NCBI GenBank assembly: GCA_023414355.1
Contig: JAEZOB010000027.1
Coordinates: 62,001 to 126,000, forward strand
DNA: 64,000 nucleotides
From: Bacillota bacterium
GTDB lineage: Bacteria; Bacillota; Clostridia; Lachnospirales; Lachnospiraceae
Reading direction: 5' to 3'
Under the pieces are notes generated by a model. The model searched no databases. It had not been told where the DNA came from and was given only the letters and a program-made list of their open reading frames with translations. This document shows positions 26,393-35,609 of this stretch, piece after piece. The translations under genes were made by a program, and so were the position numbers. Within the stretch, counting starts at the first letter, position 1. Each line of letters opens with the position of its first letter.

Positions 26393-28507
26393 ATGGTTAC
26401 ATTGTTAAGGGAATATATACTTGGTGATATGAAATGTCAGTATTACATCGATAGTGATAGCAGAAATGTGGAGCTTATGATTGTCCCAGAGTCTGCAAAA
26501 ACTACGGAATGGGGAAGGAAAAGACAGAATATTGACTCACTCCTGCAGCTTAAGTTGGTGGGAGATATCTATCCGGGAGGCTATGCGGGCGGAAAGACCA
26601 TGCGATTAGGCGAGTCGGTCACAAAGCTTCAATACCGAGAGCAGGAAGAAATTCATAAAGAAGATCAGATCATGATCTGTACCACCTTAGTAGATGACAG
26701 GGGCTATGAGGCAAAACATTATCTGAGCTGGAACACAGGCAGCAAGTGCTTCGAGACTTATACTACCTTCGAAAATCAAAGCCGGGAGATTGTTAAGCTG
26801 GAAATGATATCAAGCTTTTCCCTGGGAGGAATCTCACCGTTCTTAGACGATGACGGACATGACAAGATGAAAGTACACCGTTTCCGGAGTGTCTGGAGTA
26901 TGGAAGGAAGGCTAGAAACGAGGACCATCGAGGACCTTCAGCTCGAACCCTCCTGGACGCATCATGCAATTCGCTCCGAGCGATTTGGACAAGTAGGCTC
27001 TATGCCTGTGAATCAGTATTTCCCCAGTCTTATTCTGGAGGACAGTGAAAATGATATCTTTTGGGGTGCGATGTTGGCGCATAATGCATCCTGGCAGATG
27101 GAAATCTACCGTAAGGATGATGGCATATCCGTCTCCGGCGGAATTGCGGACCGGGAATTTGGTCATTGGATGAAGGAGATCCATCCGGGTGAACTTTTCA
27201 CCACACCGTATGCGATATTGTCTGTATGTGAAGGCGGAGGTGTGGACCATATTTCTCAGAGAATGACCTCCTCCTTGAATAAAATCCTGGATCAGGGACC
27301 GGAAAGCGAACAGAGTCTGCCGGTCATCTTCAATGAATATTGTACGACCTGGGGCTGCCCTTCTCATGAGAATATCAGTGGTATTCTGGCGGCGATTCAG
27401 GGTAAGGGGTTTGATTACTTTGTCATAGACTGCGGCTGGTATAAGGAACCTGGAATTCCCTGGGATCTCTCCATGGGAGATTATAACGTCTCAAAGGAGC
27501 TATTCCCTAATGGCCTGGATAAGACGGTAGAGGCAATCAAAGCCAAAGGCATGAAGCCGGGAATCTGGTTTGAGATAGAAAATCTCGGATCGGCTGCGAA
27601 GGCCTATCAGGATGAGGCGCATCTACTGAAACGGGATGGGGTTACCTTAACCACCACGATGAAGCGCTTTTGGGATATGAGGAACCCTTGGGTAATCGAT
27701 TATCTGAAGGAAAAGGTAATCGGGACTCTGAAGAAATATCAATTTGAATACATCAAGATTGATTATAACGATACCATCGGATTAGGCTGTGACGGTGCTG
27801 AGTCCTTAGGAGAAGGACTCAGGCAGAATATGGAGGCGGCCTTCGAGTTCGTTCAGACCATCAAACGTGAGGTCCCCGGAATCATTGTGGAGAATTGTGC
27901 GTCCGGTGGACACCGGCTGGAGCCAAAGATGATGAGTATCTCAAGCATGGCATCCTTTTCGGATGCGCATGAATGCCCTGAGATCCCGATTATTGCGGCT
28001 AATCTGCATAGGACGATCCTGCCGCGGCAAAGTCAGATCTGGGCTGTAATCAGGAAGGATGACAGCATAAAGAGGATCACTTATTCTGTGATTAATACCT
28101 TTCTCGGAAGGATGTGCCTGTCCGGAGATGTTACTGAATTATCCTCTGAGCAATGGAATGCGATTGATCGCGGCATAGCCTTCTATAAGCAGATTGCACC
28201 GATCATCAAGAATGGTTATTCGATGCGTTTTGGGGATGAAAATATTAGCTATCGTCATCCGAAGGGCTGGCAGGGTGTTCTTCGAATTGGTGAAAAAGGG
28301 GATGCCTTTGCCATATACCATTTGTTTGACGGTGATATAGAACAGGAGCTGGTGATCACCATTCCTGAAGAATACCGTTTTGAACTTGGGGAAGTGTATT
28401 CTGATACGGACTGCGTGGTTCGCCTTGAGAATAATAACCTGATCTACCAAGCGAACGGTAATTGGAGAGCGGTAGCAGTTTATTTAAAAGCCCATACAAC
28501 TATATAA
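26393..28507 (+). CDS. Alpha-galactosidase, GH36
   Basis: 704 residues, usual length for GH36. N-terminal beta-sandwich domain to about residue 300, then the barrel. The nucleophile is D457 in EYIKIDYND and the acid/base D524 in SFSDAHECPE. The surrounding motifs ENCASGGHRLEPKMMS and DYFVIDCGWYKEPGIPW are family-typical. It hydrolyses alpha-1,6-galactosides such as melibiose and raffinose. No signal peptide, so it acts in the cytoplasm on imported sugars. RBS AGGAGAGAAG is about 6 nt upstream. No transporter gene adjoins it; the sugar ABC genes lie 10 kb away. Confidence 0.93.
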   Translation: MVTLLREYILGDMKCQYYIDSDSRNVELMIVPESAKTTEWGRKRQNIDSLLQLKLVGDIYPGGYAGGKTMRLGESVTKLQYREQEEIHKEDQIMICTTLVDDRGYEAKHYLSWNTGSKCFETYTTFENQSREIVKLEMISSFSLGGISPFLDDDGHDKMKVHRFRSVWSMEGRLETRTIEDLQLEPSWTHHAIRSERFGQVGSMPVNQYFPSLILEDSENDIFWGAMLAHNASWQMEIYRKDDGISVSGGIADREFGHWMKEIHPGELFTTPYAILSVCEGGGVDHISQRMTSSLNKILDQGPESEQSLPVIFNEYCTTWGCPSHENISGILAAIQGKGFDYFVIDCGWYKEPGIPWDLSMGDYNVSKELFPNGLDKTVEAIKAKGMKPGIWFEIENLGSAAKAYQDEAHLLKRDGVTLTTTMKRFWDMRNPWVIDYLKEKVIGTLKKYQFEYIKIDYNDTIGLGCDGAESLGEGLRQNMEAAFEFVQTIKREVPGIIVENCASGGHRLEPKMMSISSMASFSDAHECPEIPIIAANLHRTILPRQSQIWAVIRKDDSIKRITYSVINTFLGRMCLSGDVTELSSEQWNAIDRGIAFYKQIAPIIKNGYSMRFGDENISYRHPKGWQGVLRIGEKGDAFAIYHLFDGDIEQELVITIPEEYRFELGEVYSDTDCVVRLENNNLIYQANGNWRAVAVYLKAHTTI

Positions 28508-28540
28508 GAGAAAGGAAAATAATCCGATCGCCGTTGAAAC

Positions 28541-29296
28541 ATGAAAGACTGGATTAGAAATAAACAAATGAAGCTAATAATTATCCGTCATGCGGATCCT
28601 GATTATACGATTGATTCTCTGACCGAAAAAGGCTGGAGAGAAGCCAAGCTTTTATCTGATAGAGTCGCTAAGATGGATGTGAAGGCATTTTATGTGTCAC
28701 CTCTAGGGAGAGCGAAGGACACAGCATCAGTTTCACTGAAAAAGATAAATAGGGAAGCGAAGGAACTACCATGGCTCAGAGAATTTGAGGCTCCGATCCT
28801 TGATCCGGAATCCGGTGAAGAACGAATTCCCTGGGATTGGTTACCTGCAGATTGGACTAAGGAAGAAGCGTTTTATGATAAGAAGCTTTGGCAAACAGTT
28901 CCTGTCATGGAGTCTGCAAAGGTGGGGAAGGAAGCGGCCTTCGTCTATTCCGGTCTGGATGAACTGCTGGAAGAGTACGGTTACCGTCATGAGGGCAATC
29001 TGTTTCGTGTCATCAACCCCAATAATGATACCATCGTTTTGTTCTGCCACTTTGGCGTGGAATGCATTATCCTCGGGCATTTGTTGGGAATCTCGCCAAT
29101 GCCGTTGTGGCATGGATTTTGTGCAGCACCTTCCTCGGTGACCATTCTGAACACCGAAGAACGCAGAGAAGGCATCGCTTATTTTCGAATGAGTACCTTT
29201 GGAGATACTTCACACTTATATGTTGCGGGAGAGCAGCCATCATTTGGTGCAAGATTTTGCGAAACATTTGCGAATATGGATGAACGTCATGACTAA
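28541..29296 (+). CDS. Histidine phosphatase family protein
   Basis: 251 residues from the ATG at 28541; an in-frame ATG at 28568 (MKLIIIRHADPDY) fits the family alignment better, but neither has a clear Shine-Dalgarno. The branch-1 phosphatase motif is LIIIRHADPDYT, with the phosphohistidine in RHA, then FYVSPLGRAKDTA, an acid-base E region in LREFEAPI, and the second histidine in VLFCHFGVECI. It probably dephosphorylates a small phosphorylated metabolite; specificity unknown. It begins 33 nt after the alpha-galactosidase stop and probably shares its transcript, which ends at the strong terminator at 29346. Confidence 0.85.
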   Translation: MKDWIRNKQMKLIIIRHADPDYTIDSLTEKGWREAKLLSDRVAKMDVKAFYVSPLGRAKDTASVSLKKINREAKELPWLREFEAPILDPESGEERIPWDWLPADWTKEEAFYDKKLWQTVPVMESAKVGKEAAFVYSGLDELLEEYGYRHEGNLFRVINPNNDTIVLFCHFGVECIILGHLLGISPMPLWHGFCAAPSSVTILNTEERREGIAYFRMSTFGDTSHLYVAGEQPSFGARFCETFANMDERHD

Positions 29297-29345
29297 GGGA
29301 AATTGTTTTTGCAAAAGGACTGTTTCATAAGGACAGTAGCATATA

Positions 29346-29430
29346 GAAAGTGAAAGGACTAGGAAGTGATATGCCCTCTGTCAAGTAGGCAGGGGCTTAT
29401 CACTTTCTAGTCCTTTCACTTTCTTTTTTT
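29346..29430 (+). terminator. Strong long-stem intrinsic terminator
   Basis: A 34-35-nt arm (29346-29380, GAAAGTGAAAGGACTAG...) pairs almost fully with 29390-29423, with a 9-nt loop and then an 8-T run. Closes the GH36-phosphatase transcript. Confidence 0.85.
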
Positions 29431-29493
29431 AATTTTGAACAGCCGCATATTTAAGTCAATTAGTAGGTCTTATTGATAAAAGCTATGTAAAAT

Positions 29494-30297
29494 TTAATTG
29501 CAATAAGGTATCACGGGAATTTCTTTAAGAACGAGCTCTCTTAAATGTTCATAATTCTTTTTCGTATTCGCACATATTAAGGGGATCGGCCTGTTATAGA
29601 CAGGATCAGCATACTCTATTGTACCGACGTAACCTCCGGCTTCACGAATGATAACCTCTGCGGCGGCAAAATCCCAAGGAAATAAACGAATTTCAAAATA
29701 TAAATCCACTCGTCCGCAAGCCAGATAGACAAGCTCCAGTGCGGCAGAACCTAATCTGCGGAAATCATCACATTCTGCGTATACCTTCTCCATGACCTGA
29801 AAGCAGGGCTTTGCATATTCCCTGTTATACAAGCTGGCAGCGGTGCAAATCAAAGAGTGAGCAAAATCACGATCAGAAACGCTGATTTCTGTGCCGTTTA
29901 GAAAGGCACCTTTTCCTTCCATAGCATAGAACATTTCATCCCGGTATGGATGATATACGACACCCAATATAGACTTTTGATCCTTCACAAGTGCAACAGA
30001 TATGACACTCAAGCCCATATCATGGATAAAATTCGCTGTACCGTCAATCGGATCAACGATCCACCGGTATTGCTCCGAATGGCTGTAGGCACTAAAATCT
30101 CCTTCTTCTCCTATAAAAACACTGTCAGTTAAAAGGAAAGCCAAACGGCTTTCTAAAAAATCCTGAACTGCTAAATCTGCGGTAGTAACATTATTTGAAA
30201 TCGTTCCCTTGTTTTCTACCTTAAAATCCCGATTCAACATGAAACAACCAGCTTCACGAACAATTTCGATTACCTTGTCCAACATAGATTCATACAC
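29494..30297 (-). CDS. Inositol monophosphatase family protein
   Basis: 267 residues. Metal-binding motifs of the Li-sensitive phosphatase family are intact: GEEGDF (first Glu), WIVDPIDGTANFIH (the DPIDGT signature) and the C-terminal PWDFAAAEVIIREAGG with the catalytic-site WD. These enzymes use Mg to hydrolyse inositol-1-phosphate or related sugar phosphates; some act on PAP or fructose-1,6-bisphosphate. Specificity cannot be set here. The ATG at 30297 has AAGGA 5 nt upstream; another ATG at 30285 is possible. Transcribed alone toward the terminator side. Confidence 0.92.
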   Translation of the reverse strand: MYESMLDKVIEIVREAGCFMLNRDFKVENKGTISNNVTTADLAVQDFLESRLAFLLTDSVFIGEEGDFSAYSHSEQYRWIVDPIDGTANFIHDMGLSVISVALVKDQKSILGVVYHPYRDEMFYAMEGKGAFLNGTEISVSDRDFAHSLICTAASLYNREYAKPCFQVMEKVYAECDDFRRLGSAALELVYLACGRVDLYFEIRLFPWDFAAAEVIIREAGGYVGTIEYADPVYNRPIPLICANTKKNYEHLRELVLKEIPVIPYCN

Positions 30298-30387
30298 TTC
30301 CTTTTCCGGTTATGATTGGCATAACCTTATTTATTATTATATTCTAAAAGTTGCTAGTGAAAAAAATATTCGGCATTGGCTTCGCAA

Positions 30388-32010
30388 CTAGCTTTCTTTC
30401 AGAATATCTTCCAGGTTTTTGCTCTCCTCAAATTCAGGATCTATAGCAAGTGATTTATGAACATATTCCAAGGATTTCTCAAACTCCTGCAGGTTGTAAT
30501 AACATAATGCAACTTCATAATTGATTGCTGCATCCTCACCATAGAATTCTAAGGATGCCTGATATAGCCTGATCGCATCTTCATCCCGTCCAAAATAAGC
30601 GAGCAAGGAGGCCAGACAGGAGGCTAAGTCGCCTTCTTCCCCGATGGGGAAAAAGTGCTCCCAGATCTGATCAATAATACAAAGCAACTCCTCCTTCGGA
30701 AAATCCTCTTCCTCAGCTATTCTCTCAAGCAGAGTATTATATAATTCTATAAAGGTTCTTGCATCCCATATGGTATACCTAAGGAAGGTCAGCAGCTCTT
30801 TTGTGGTGAGAGACTGATTCTTAGGTACAACCGCCTTTTTTAGCACATAGAAATCATCCGGTCCGATCCCTTCTATAATTTCATGATATGCCATGGAAGC
30901 TTCGATAAAAGCATGGGAACGCCGGCTAAGTAAGAACATAGACATGGTAACATTCTCATGATCATAGAGACTGTGGATTGCTTTCCCGCCGAGATTCTCA
31001 AAGAATAGCTCCATGGCATGAAAATTAACAGTCAAGGAAATGGAGCCATGCTTTGACAGGAAGGGGTGATAGTTCTTATCCATGGAATTGACAGTACTAT
31101 AACCTTTATCCGTCGAAATCAGGAGAAGATCATCCCGGAATAGTCCGATTAACCTTTGAAGGCATCTTAACGCGACAATTGGTATGGAAAAGGCGGTATT
31201 CTCCAGGCATCCCTGATAATACTTAAGGATATCATTGATATTGCCTTCCTCATAGTAAGAGCTTCCTTGGATTAGCCGATCAGTATAGTCATAGTCAATA
31301 CCGGACAGAATGGAATGATCCTTCGGATCAACTTGTTCATTCTGCTTGGAAATGGTGACAAGACCTTCAAAGAGTTCTCCCTCCTTCACATAGAAGGAGT
31401 CCTGAGGAAGACTGTCGAAGGTATAGTTTGCGAATAGGATTAACGGATTTTTAAGCCTGTCCCTGCCTAAGACCTCACCATTAAAGCGTAACTGTAATTC
31501 CTCATCGGTGGTCATATCGAAGGTCGCACAGTCCAGTATACCACTTTCAAAATAGGGCTTTAGAAAGTTATGATTGAGCCAGTAGGCGACATTTCTTTCG
31601 GCAAGATCCGTTATGATATATTTGAACTTAAGATCCTTCAGGGAAGAATGCTCAAGGAGATGCAGGAAGCGTTTCAGAAAGGTATAGGTAAAACGCCCGA
31701 CTCCGGCTGCAAGCTCCATAATATAAATCGTCGTATTTCGATCAAAGTTCTGATCGGAGACAAGATCTCTGCAATAGCCGAACACAGTCTTGGCATAGAG
31801 ATTCGCGATATAGGGATTTGTAGTAATATATTGAGGAACGATGCCCTTAATCCATGCTTCCGGTCCCTGGTTTGCGTAGAAATCGGCTTGTAATTTCCAT
31901 ACCATAGACTTTGATAATGGCTGATCTACTTCCAGAATGGCACCGGAGACAGCTGAGTCCTCTTGTATAGCAGTATGCTTTCTATGGTGTTCCTTCCCTA
32001 TTCTTGCCAC
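30388..32010 (-). CDS. SAM-dependent methyltransferase with C-terminal TPR repeats
   Basis: 540 residues. The glycine-rich motif I reads IYIMELAAGVGRFTYTFLK near residue 95, followed by KFKYIITDLAERNVAYWLNH. ILFANYTFDSLPQDSFYV resembles the NDUFAF7/MidA-type arrangement in which an asparagine/aspartate pair precedes a substrate loop. The C-terminal ~90 residues form TPR units (AAINYEVALCYYNLQEFEKSLEYVHKSLAIDPEF). Function is unknown; protein methylation is one possibility. The short gap to the next element holds a MITE-like repeat. Confidence 0.78.
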   Translation of the reverse strand: MARIGKEHHRKHTAIQEDSAVSGAILEVDQPLSKSMVWKLQADFYANQGPEAWIKGIVPQYITTNPYIANLYAKTVFGYCRDLVSDQNFDRNTTIYIMELAAGVGRFTYTFLKRFLHLLEHSSLKDLKFKYIITDLAERNVAYWLNHNFLKPYFESGILDCATFDMTTDEELQLRFNGEVLGRDRLKNPLILFANYTFDSLPQDSFYVKEGELFEGLVTISKQNEQVDPKDHSILSGIDYDYTDRLIQGSSYYEEGNINDILKYYQGCLENTAFSIPIVALRCLQRLIGLFRDDLLLISTDKGYSTVNSMDKNYHPFLSKHGSISLTVNFHAMELFFENLGGKAIHSLYDHENVTMSMFLLSRRSHAFIEASMAYHEIIEGIGPDDFYVLKKAVVPKNQSLTTKELLTFLRYTIWDARTFIELYNTLLERIAEEEDFPKEELLCIIDQIWEHFFPIGEEGDLASCLASLLAYFGRDEDAIRLYQASLEFYGEDAAINYEVALCYYNLQEFEKSLEYVHKSLAIDPEFEESKNLEDILKES

Positions 32011-32046
32011 AAGTATTCCTCCTAAAAATACATAATCGTTAATTTG

Positions 32047-32193
32047 TTGTAACTATTCAGAGCAGCAGAAATTTTTATAAAACATACCGTGAAAGTTTAC
32101 TTTCTAAGGACTGTTTTATAAATACTTCTACTGGATGTATCCACTCAGCTCGAAAATCCGCAGGATTTTCGAGCCTGTCCTGAATAGTTACAA
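32047..32193. mobile_element. MITE-like 147-bp inverted-repeat element
   Basis: Perfect 14-bp terminal inverted repeats TTGTAACTATTCAG (32047-32060) and CTGAATAGTTACAA (32180-32193). An internal hairpin CTCGAAAATCC/GGATTTTCGAG lies near the right end (32149-32173). No coding capacity. No convincing target duplication was seen. It fills the space between the methyltransferase start and the ABC-F gene stop. Confidence 0.6.
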
Positions 32194-32198
32194 TTGAT

Positions 32199-33938
32199 CT
32201 AAAGTAATTTGATCAAATCTTCTAATTCCTCCGAAAGCTCCCTCGCAAGAGTGATATTGGATTCTTTTAAAGCAACAGCGATTTTTGTCTCGACTGTCTT
32301 TTTCTTTTGCTCGATTTCCAGATAATCCTTTCCGAAATGGTCCTCATAAATCATCTTCCGGAATTTGCGGATACTCATTTTTCTTACTGCCTTATTCTCT
32401 ATCAATAAGACATAATCCACACAGTTTACGATGGAGTAAAAATCATGGGAAACCATTAATACGGATCCGTTATATTCGCTAATTGCTTTTTCAAGTGCCA
32501 ATTGAGAATAAGTGTCAAGATGGCTGGTCGGTTCGTCGAGAAGCAGCAGGTTTGCATTCAGAGAAGCAAGCTTGGCAATCTGAAGCAGATTTTTCTCGCC
32601 TCCGGACAGAGAACCGATCTTCTGAGTAAGATATTCTTCTCCAAAGCCATACGTTAACAGATGTGCTGCAACCGCCTGATTTGTTGGAAATCCGGCATCC
32701 AGGAACTCGCGAAGTATTGTATTGGACTCATTCAGTATTTCATTATTATTCTGTGATAAATAAGCAACCTTGACAGCTTCATTGATCTGAATGGCGTCAT
32801 GAGCATTGTGATAAATATCCCGTAGCAAGGTGGTTTTTCCGGTACCGTTGGGACCAATGAACGCCACTTTATCATGCGAGTTTATCTCGAAGCTGACTTG
32901 TTCCAGAAGAATGTCATCAAAAGAGACACTGTAATCCTTAAGGGTTAGAATAATAGCATCTTCGAACTCAGGTTCGCAAGTCAACCGAATCTCCGGTTGC
33001 TTGATATCTACAAAGGGGGCCTTAATCTGGCGTGCTTCCAACCGTTCCTTGATTTTGATTCTGGCTTTTAAGGATTTTCCTCTGGAGGCCTCGGTAAAGA
33101 CACTGGCATCGGCTCTTAGCTTGTTAATTAGCTTCTCATTTCTCTCAAGCTCCTCCGCATCTGCGATCGCAAGCTCCTGTAGCTCAATCTTCTTAAGAAG
33201 TAAGGAAAAGTTATAATCGATATAGTTCCCTTCGAATTCTTGAAGCTCCATATTCTCAAGATGAAGTATTTTATCAAAGCAATGATTGAGTAGAAAGCGG
33301 CTGTGCGTAATTACAAGCATTGTACCCTTGTGAGAATTAATCAGGTTCTTCAGGGAATTCAGGTTCTCGAAATCCAGAAATACATCGGGCTCATCCATAA
33401 TCATGAGATCCGGACTGTGCAGCAGCTCCTTAATTACCTGAATGATTTTGAATTCGCCGCCGCTCAGTTTGGATACCAAAAGCTTTTCATGCCTGTCTAA
33501 GTTCGCCAAATTCAGTTTCCTCTTAATGTTTTGTTCGAAATCGTCCCCGCCAATTGCGATATATGCATCTAAAACGGTCTGATATCTTTCCATTAAAGCA
33601 TCCATATCGGTTGAAGTCTCCATCTCAACATAGATAGAGTCTAGCTCACTTTGAAGCTGAATAAAGTCACTCGCAATATATTCAAAAACCGTCATTTCAC
33701 GAGCTTCTTCGAGCTTTGAGAACTGACTTACATATCCAATCCGGCAGCCCGGGTCTATATTTATCGTTCCATCGTATAAGTATCGTTCCGGATCTGCGAT
33801 CATCTCCAAAAGGGTACTTTTGCCACTGCCGCTGGTTCCAATAAAAGCACAATGCTGCCCATCTTTAAGGGTAAAGGAAATATTATGAAACAGATCCTTC
33901 TGTGGAAAGGAAAAGGATAATTGGTCAACTTTTATCAT
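32199..33938 (-). CDS. ABC-F family ATPase
   Basis: 579 residues, two ABC domains without membrane helices. First: Walker A IGTSGSGKST (34), signature LSGGEFKIIQ and Walker B LMIMDEPDVFLD. Then an interdomain linker rich in E/K (~250-310), followed by the second: IGPNGTGKTT, LSGGEKNLLQIAKL and LLLLDEPTSHLD. ABC-F proteins act on ribosomes, either as translation factors or as antibiotic-target protection proteins. The linker here does not match a resistance subgroup that I can name. Monocistronic; its stop lies just inside the MITE-like element boundary. Confidence 0.88.
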   Translation of the reverse strand: MIKVDQLSFSFPQKDLFHNISFTLKDGQHCAFIGTSGSGKSTLLEMIADPERYLYDGTINIDPGCRIGYVSQFSKLEEAREMTVFEYIASDFIQLQSELDSIYVEMETSTDMDALMERYQTVLDAYIAIGGDDFEQNIKRKLNLANLDRHEKLLVSKLSGGEFKIIQVIKELLHSPDLMIMDEPDVFLDFENLNSLKNLINSHKGTMLVITHSRFLLNHCFDKILHLENMELQEFEGNYIDYNFSLLLKKIELQELAIADAEELERNEKLINKLRADASVFTEASRGKSLKARIKIKERLEARQIKAPFVDIKQPEIRLTCEPEFEDAIILTLKDYSVSFDDILLEQVSFEINSHDKVAFIGPNGTGKTTLLRDIYHNAHDAIQINEAVKVAYLSQNNNEILNESNTILREFLDAGFPTNQAVAAHLLTYGFGEEYLTQKIGSLSGGEKNLLQIAKLASLNANLLLLDEPTSHLDTYSQLALEKAISEYNGSVLMVSHDFYSIVNCVDYVLLIENKAVRKMSIRKFRKMIYEDHFGKDYLEIEQKKKTVETKIAVALKESNITLARELSEELEDLIKLL

Positions 33939-33999
33939 AGGGCTACCTTTCTTTATCTATAAAAAATATACGCTTGGTTACAGTATGATAAATAGAGCA

Positions 34000-35226
34000 T
34001 TACCTCACGGCATACTTTTGTACCAGCTTAATCAGCAGCTCAACGCACTGATCCATAGCCTGAATACAGGCAAATTCCGTCTTTCCATGATGATTATGGC
34101 TGCCGGTTCCAAGGTTCGGACAGGGCAGACCCATAAAGGACAGTCTTGAACCGTCGGTGCCTCCGCGGACAGGTCTGCTGAGCGGTGTACCGCCCAACTC
34201 CCTGATTGCCTCGTAAGCAGACTCAATCAGATGCCAGTGCGGTTTGATCTTTTCAGCCATGTTGTAATAAGAATCCTTGATCTCTACCCGGACGGTATCC
34301 TGACCATATTTATCATTTAATTTGGCAGCAGCTGCATTCATAACCGCTTTTTTCTCAGTTAGCTTGATAAGATCGTGATCCCGCAGGATGTAATGCATTT
34401 TTGCAGTATCTACGATACCCTCCAGGCGGTCCAAATGATAGAAGCCCTCATAGTTTTCAGTATATTCCGGACGTTCCTTCTCGGGTAGGAGATCATGGTA
34501 TTCCATCGCCAGCAGAGAAGCATTCACAAGCTTGTCCTTGGCATCTCCAGTATGGATGCTGACTCCTTGAAGAAATACATCTGCGGCAGCAGCATTAAAG
34601 GTTTCAAACTCCACTTCATTATAGGCGGCGCCATCCACGGTGTAAGCATAATCCGCACCGAAGCGCTTCACATCGAAGAGATCTGCACCCTTACCGATCT
34701 CTTCGTCCGGAGTAAAGCCGATTTTAATCGTGCCGTGTTTGATCTCCGGATGCTGATATAAGGTCTCAGCCATAGTAAGGATTTCGGCGATACCGGCTTT
34801 GTCATCAGCGCCAAGTAGGGTGGTTCCGTCGGTAACTAATAAATCCTTCCCGATATAATTCTTCATAAAATCAAATTCCGCCGGGTTAAGCTTCACATTT
34901 TTTTCTGCATTCAGAAGGAGTTCTGAGCCATCATAATTCTCAATCACCTTTGTCTTAATACCGGAAAAGGGCACGTGGTTTACGACGTCCATATGTGCAA
35001 TAAATCCAATCACCGACCCTGACCAGTTCTCTATATTAGCTTCAATCGTACCAAAGATATATCCGTTCTCATCCATAACTGCGTCAGCGACGCCAAGGCT
35101 TTTCATCTCTTCCACCAAGGCTTTTCCAAAGACCAGCTGCTCAGGAGTGCTGGGTTGTGTGCTGCTCATTTCATCTGAGCCGGTTTCAAATTTGGTATAA
35201 TTGATTAATCGCTCATAAGCTCTCAT
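34000..35226 (-). CDS. pepT: Peptidase T (tripeptide aminopeptidase)
   Basis: 408 residues from the ATG at 35226, with GGAGGT 5-6 nt upstream. An upstream in-frame ATG at 35283 would put the Shine-Dalgarno inside the gene. Two-zinc M20B ligands are visible: H in FIAHMDVV, D in LLGADDKAG, E in GFTPDEEIGKG, D in YTVDGAAYNEVEFETF, and H in GSHNHHGKTEF. RPVRGGTDGSRLSFMGLPCPNLG is the family signature. It removes N-terminal residues from tripeptides in the cytoplasm. A small ORF with a strong ribosome binding site overlaps its start by 14 nt, and a GC-rich hairpin sits just before its ribosome binding site. Confidence 0.95.
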   Translation of the reverse strand: MRAYERLINYTKFETGSDEMSSTQPSTPEQLVFGKALVEEMKSLGVADAVMDENGYIFGTIEANIENWSGSVIGFIAHMDVVNHVPFSGIKTKVIENYDGSELLLNAEKNVKLNPAEFDFMKNYIGKDLLVTDGTTLLGADDKAGIAEILTMAETLYQHPEIKHGTIKIGFTPDEEIGKGADLFDVKRFGADYAYTVDGAAYNEVEFETFNAAAADVFLQGVSIHTGDAKDKLVNASLLAMEYHDLLPEKERPEYTENYEGFYHLDRLEGIVDTAKMHYILRDHDLIKLTEKKAVMNAAAAKLNDKYGQDTVRVEIKDSYYNMAEKIKPHWHLIESAYEAIRELGGTPLSRPVRGGTDGSRLSFMGLPCPNLGTGSHNHHGKTEFACIQAMDQCVELLIKLVQKYAVR

Positions 35227-35389
35227 AATTACCTCCATTCCGCCGCCATACGGCGGCACTAACAATACCTGAAAGAAGTTCAAAATGAAATTCCATAACG
35301 AATTCTTGAATCCGTTTGATTTCTATTTTGGAGTTCTTTCTAGTGCGAATATAATTCCATTCGCATTGTGAAAGAGATTTTTCTTTCAC
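35213..35389 (-). CDS. Small ORF (58 aa) overlapping the pepT start
   Basis: A GTG start at 35389 with a full AGGAGG at 35397-35402, 7 nt upstream, is the strongest Shine-Dalgarno in the neighbourhood. The product begins VKEKSLSQCEWNYIRTRKNS and ends in RRNGGNYESL. The stop lies 14 nt into pepT in another frame. No signal peptide or known family. Basic and hydrophilic in its first half, with a short hydrophobic segment EFHFELLSGIVSAAVW. It is too short and unrecognised to be sure it is a gene; it may be a coupling or leader peptide. Confidence 0.45.
   Translation of the reverse strand: MKEKSLSQCEWNYIRTRKNSKIEIKRIQEFVMEFHFELLSGIVSAAVWRRNGGNYESL
35242..35257 (-). promoter_or_regulatory. GC-rich hairpin just upstream of the pepT ribosome binding site
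   Basis: GCCGCC-GTAT-GGCGGC, a perfect 6-bp stem, 5 nt before GGAGGT of pepT. It lies inside the small upstream ORF, so a ribosome translating that ORF would melt it. A role in translational coupling is inferred. Confidence 0.5.
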
Positions 35390-35548
35390 TCTTTGACCTC
35401 CTTTTTAATCACTATCCTATATTATTCCACAAATGCTCGATAAAATCTAGACCTAATAAGAAAAGCCGATCTGTCTGATTTATTAGCATCAAACTGTATT
35501 GATGAAACGGATGCAACTTGATTGTGTTGGAAAGTAATAGAAAATTGA

Positions 35549-35577
35549 TTGAGGATAAATCTTAATTATGCTATAAT
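35549..35577 (+). promoter_or_regulatory. Candidate promoter for the ArsR-type regulator gene
   Basis: TTGAGG (35549-35554), 17-bp spacer, TATAAT (35572-35577), 33 nt before the ATG. Confidence 0.5.
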
Positions 35578-35609
35578 AATACAAGTTTGTGGAGAAAGGT
35601 GGCTCTATT

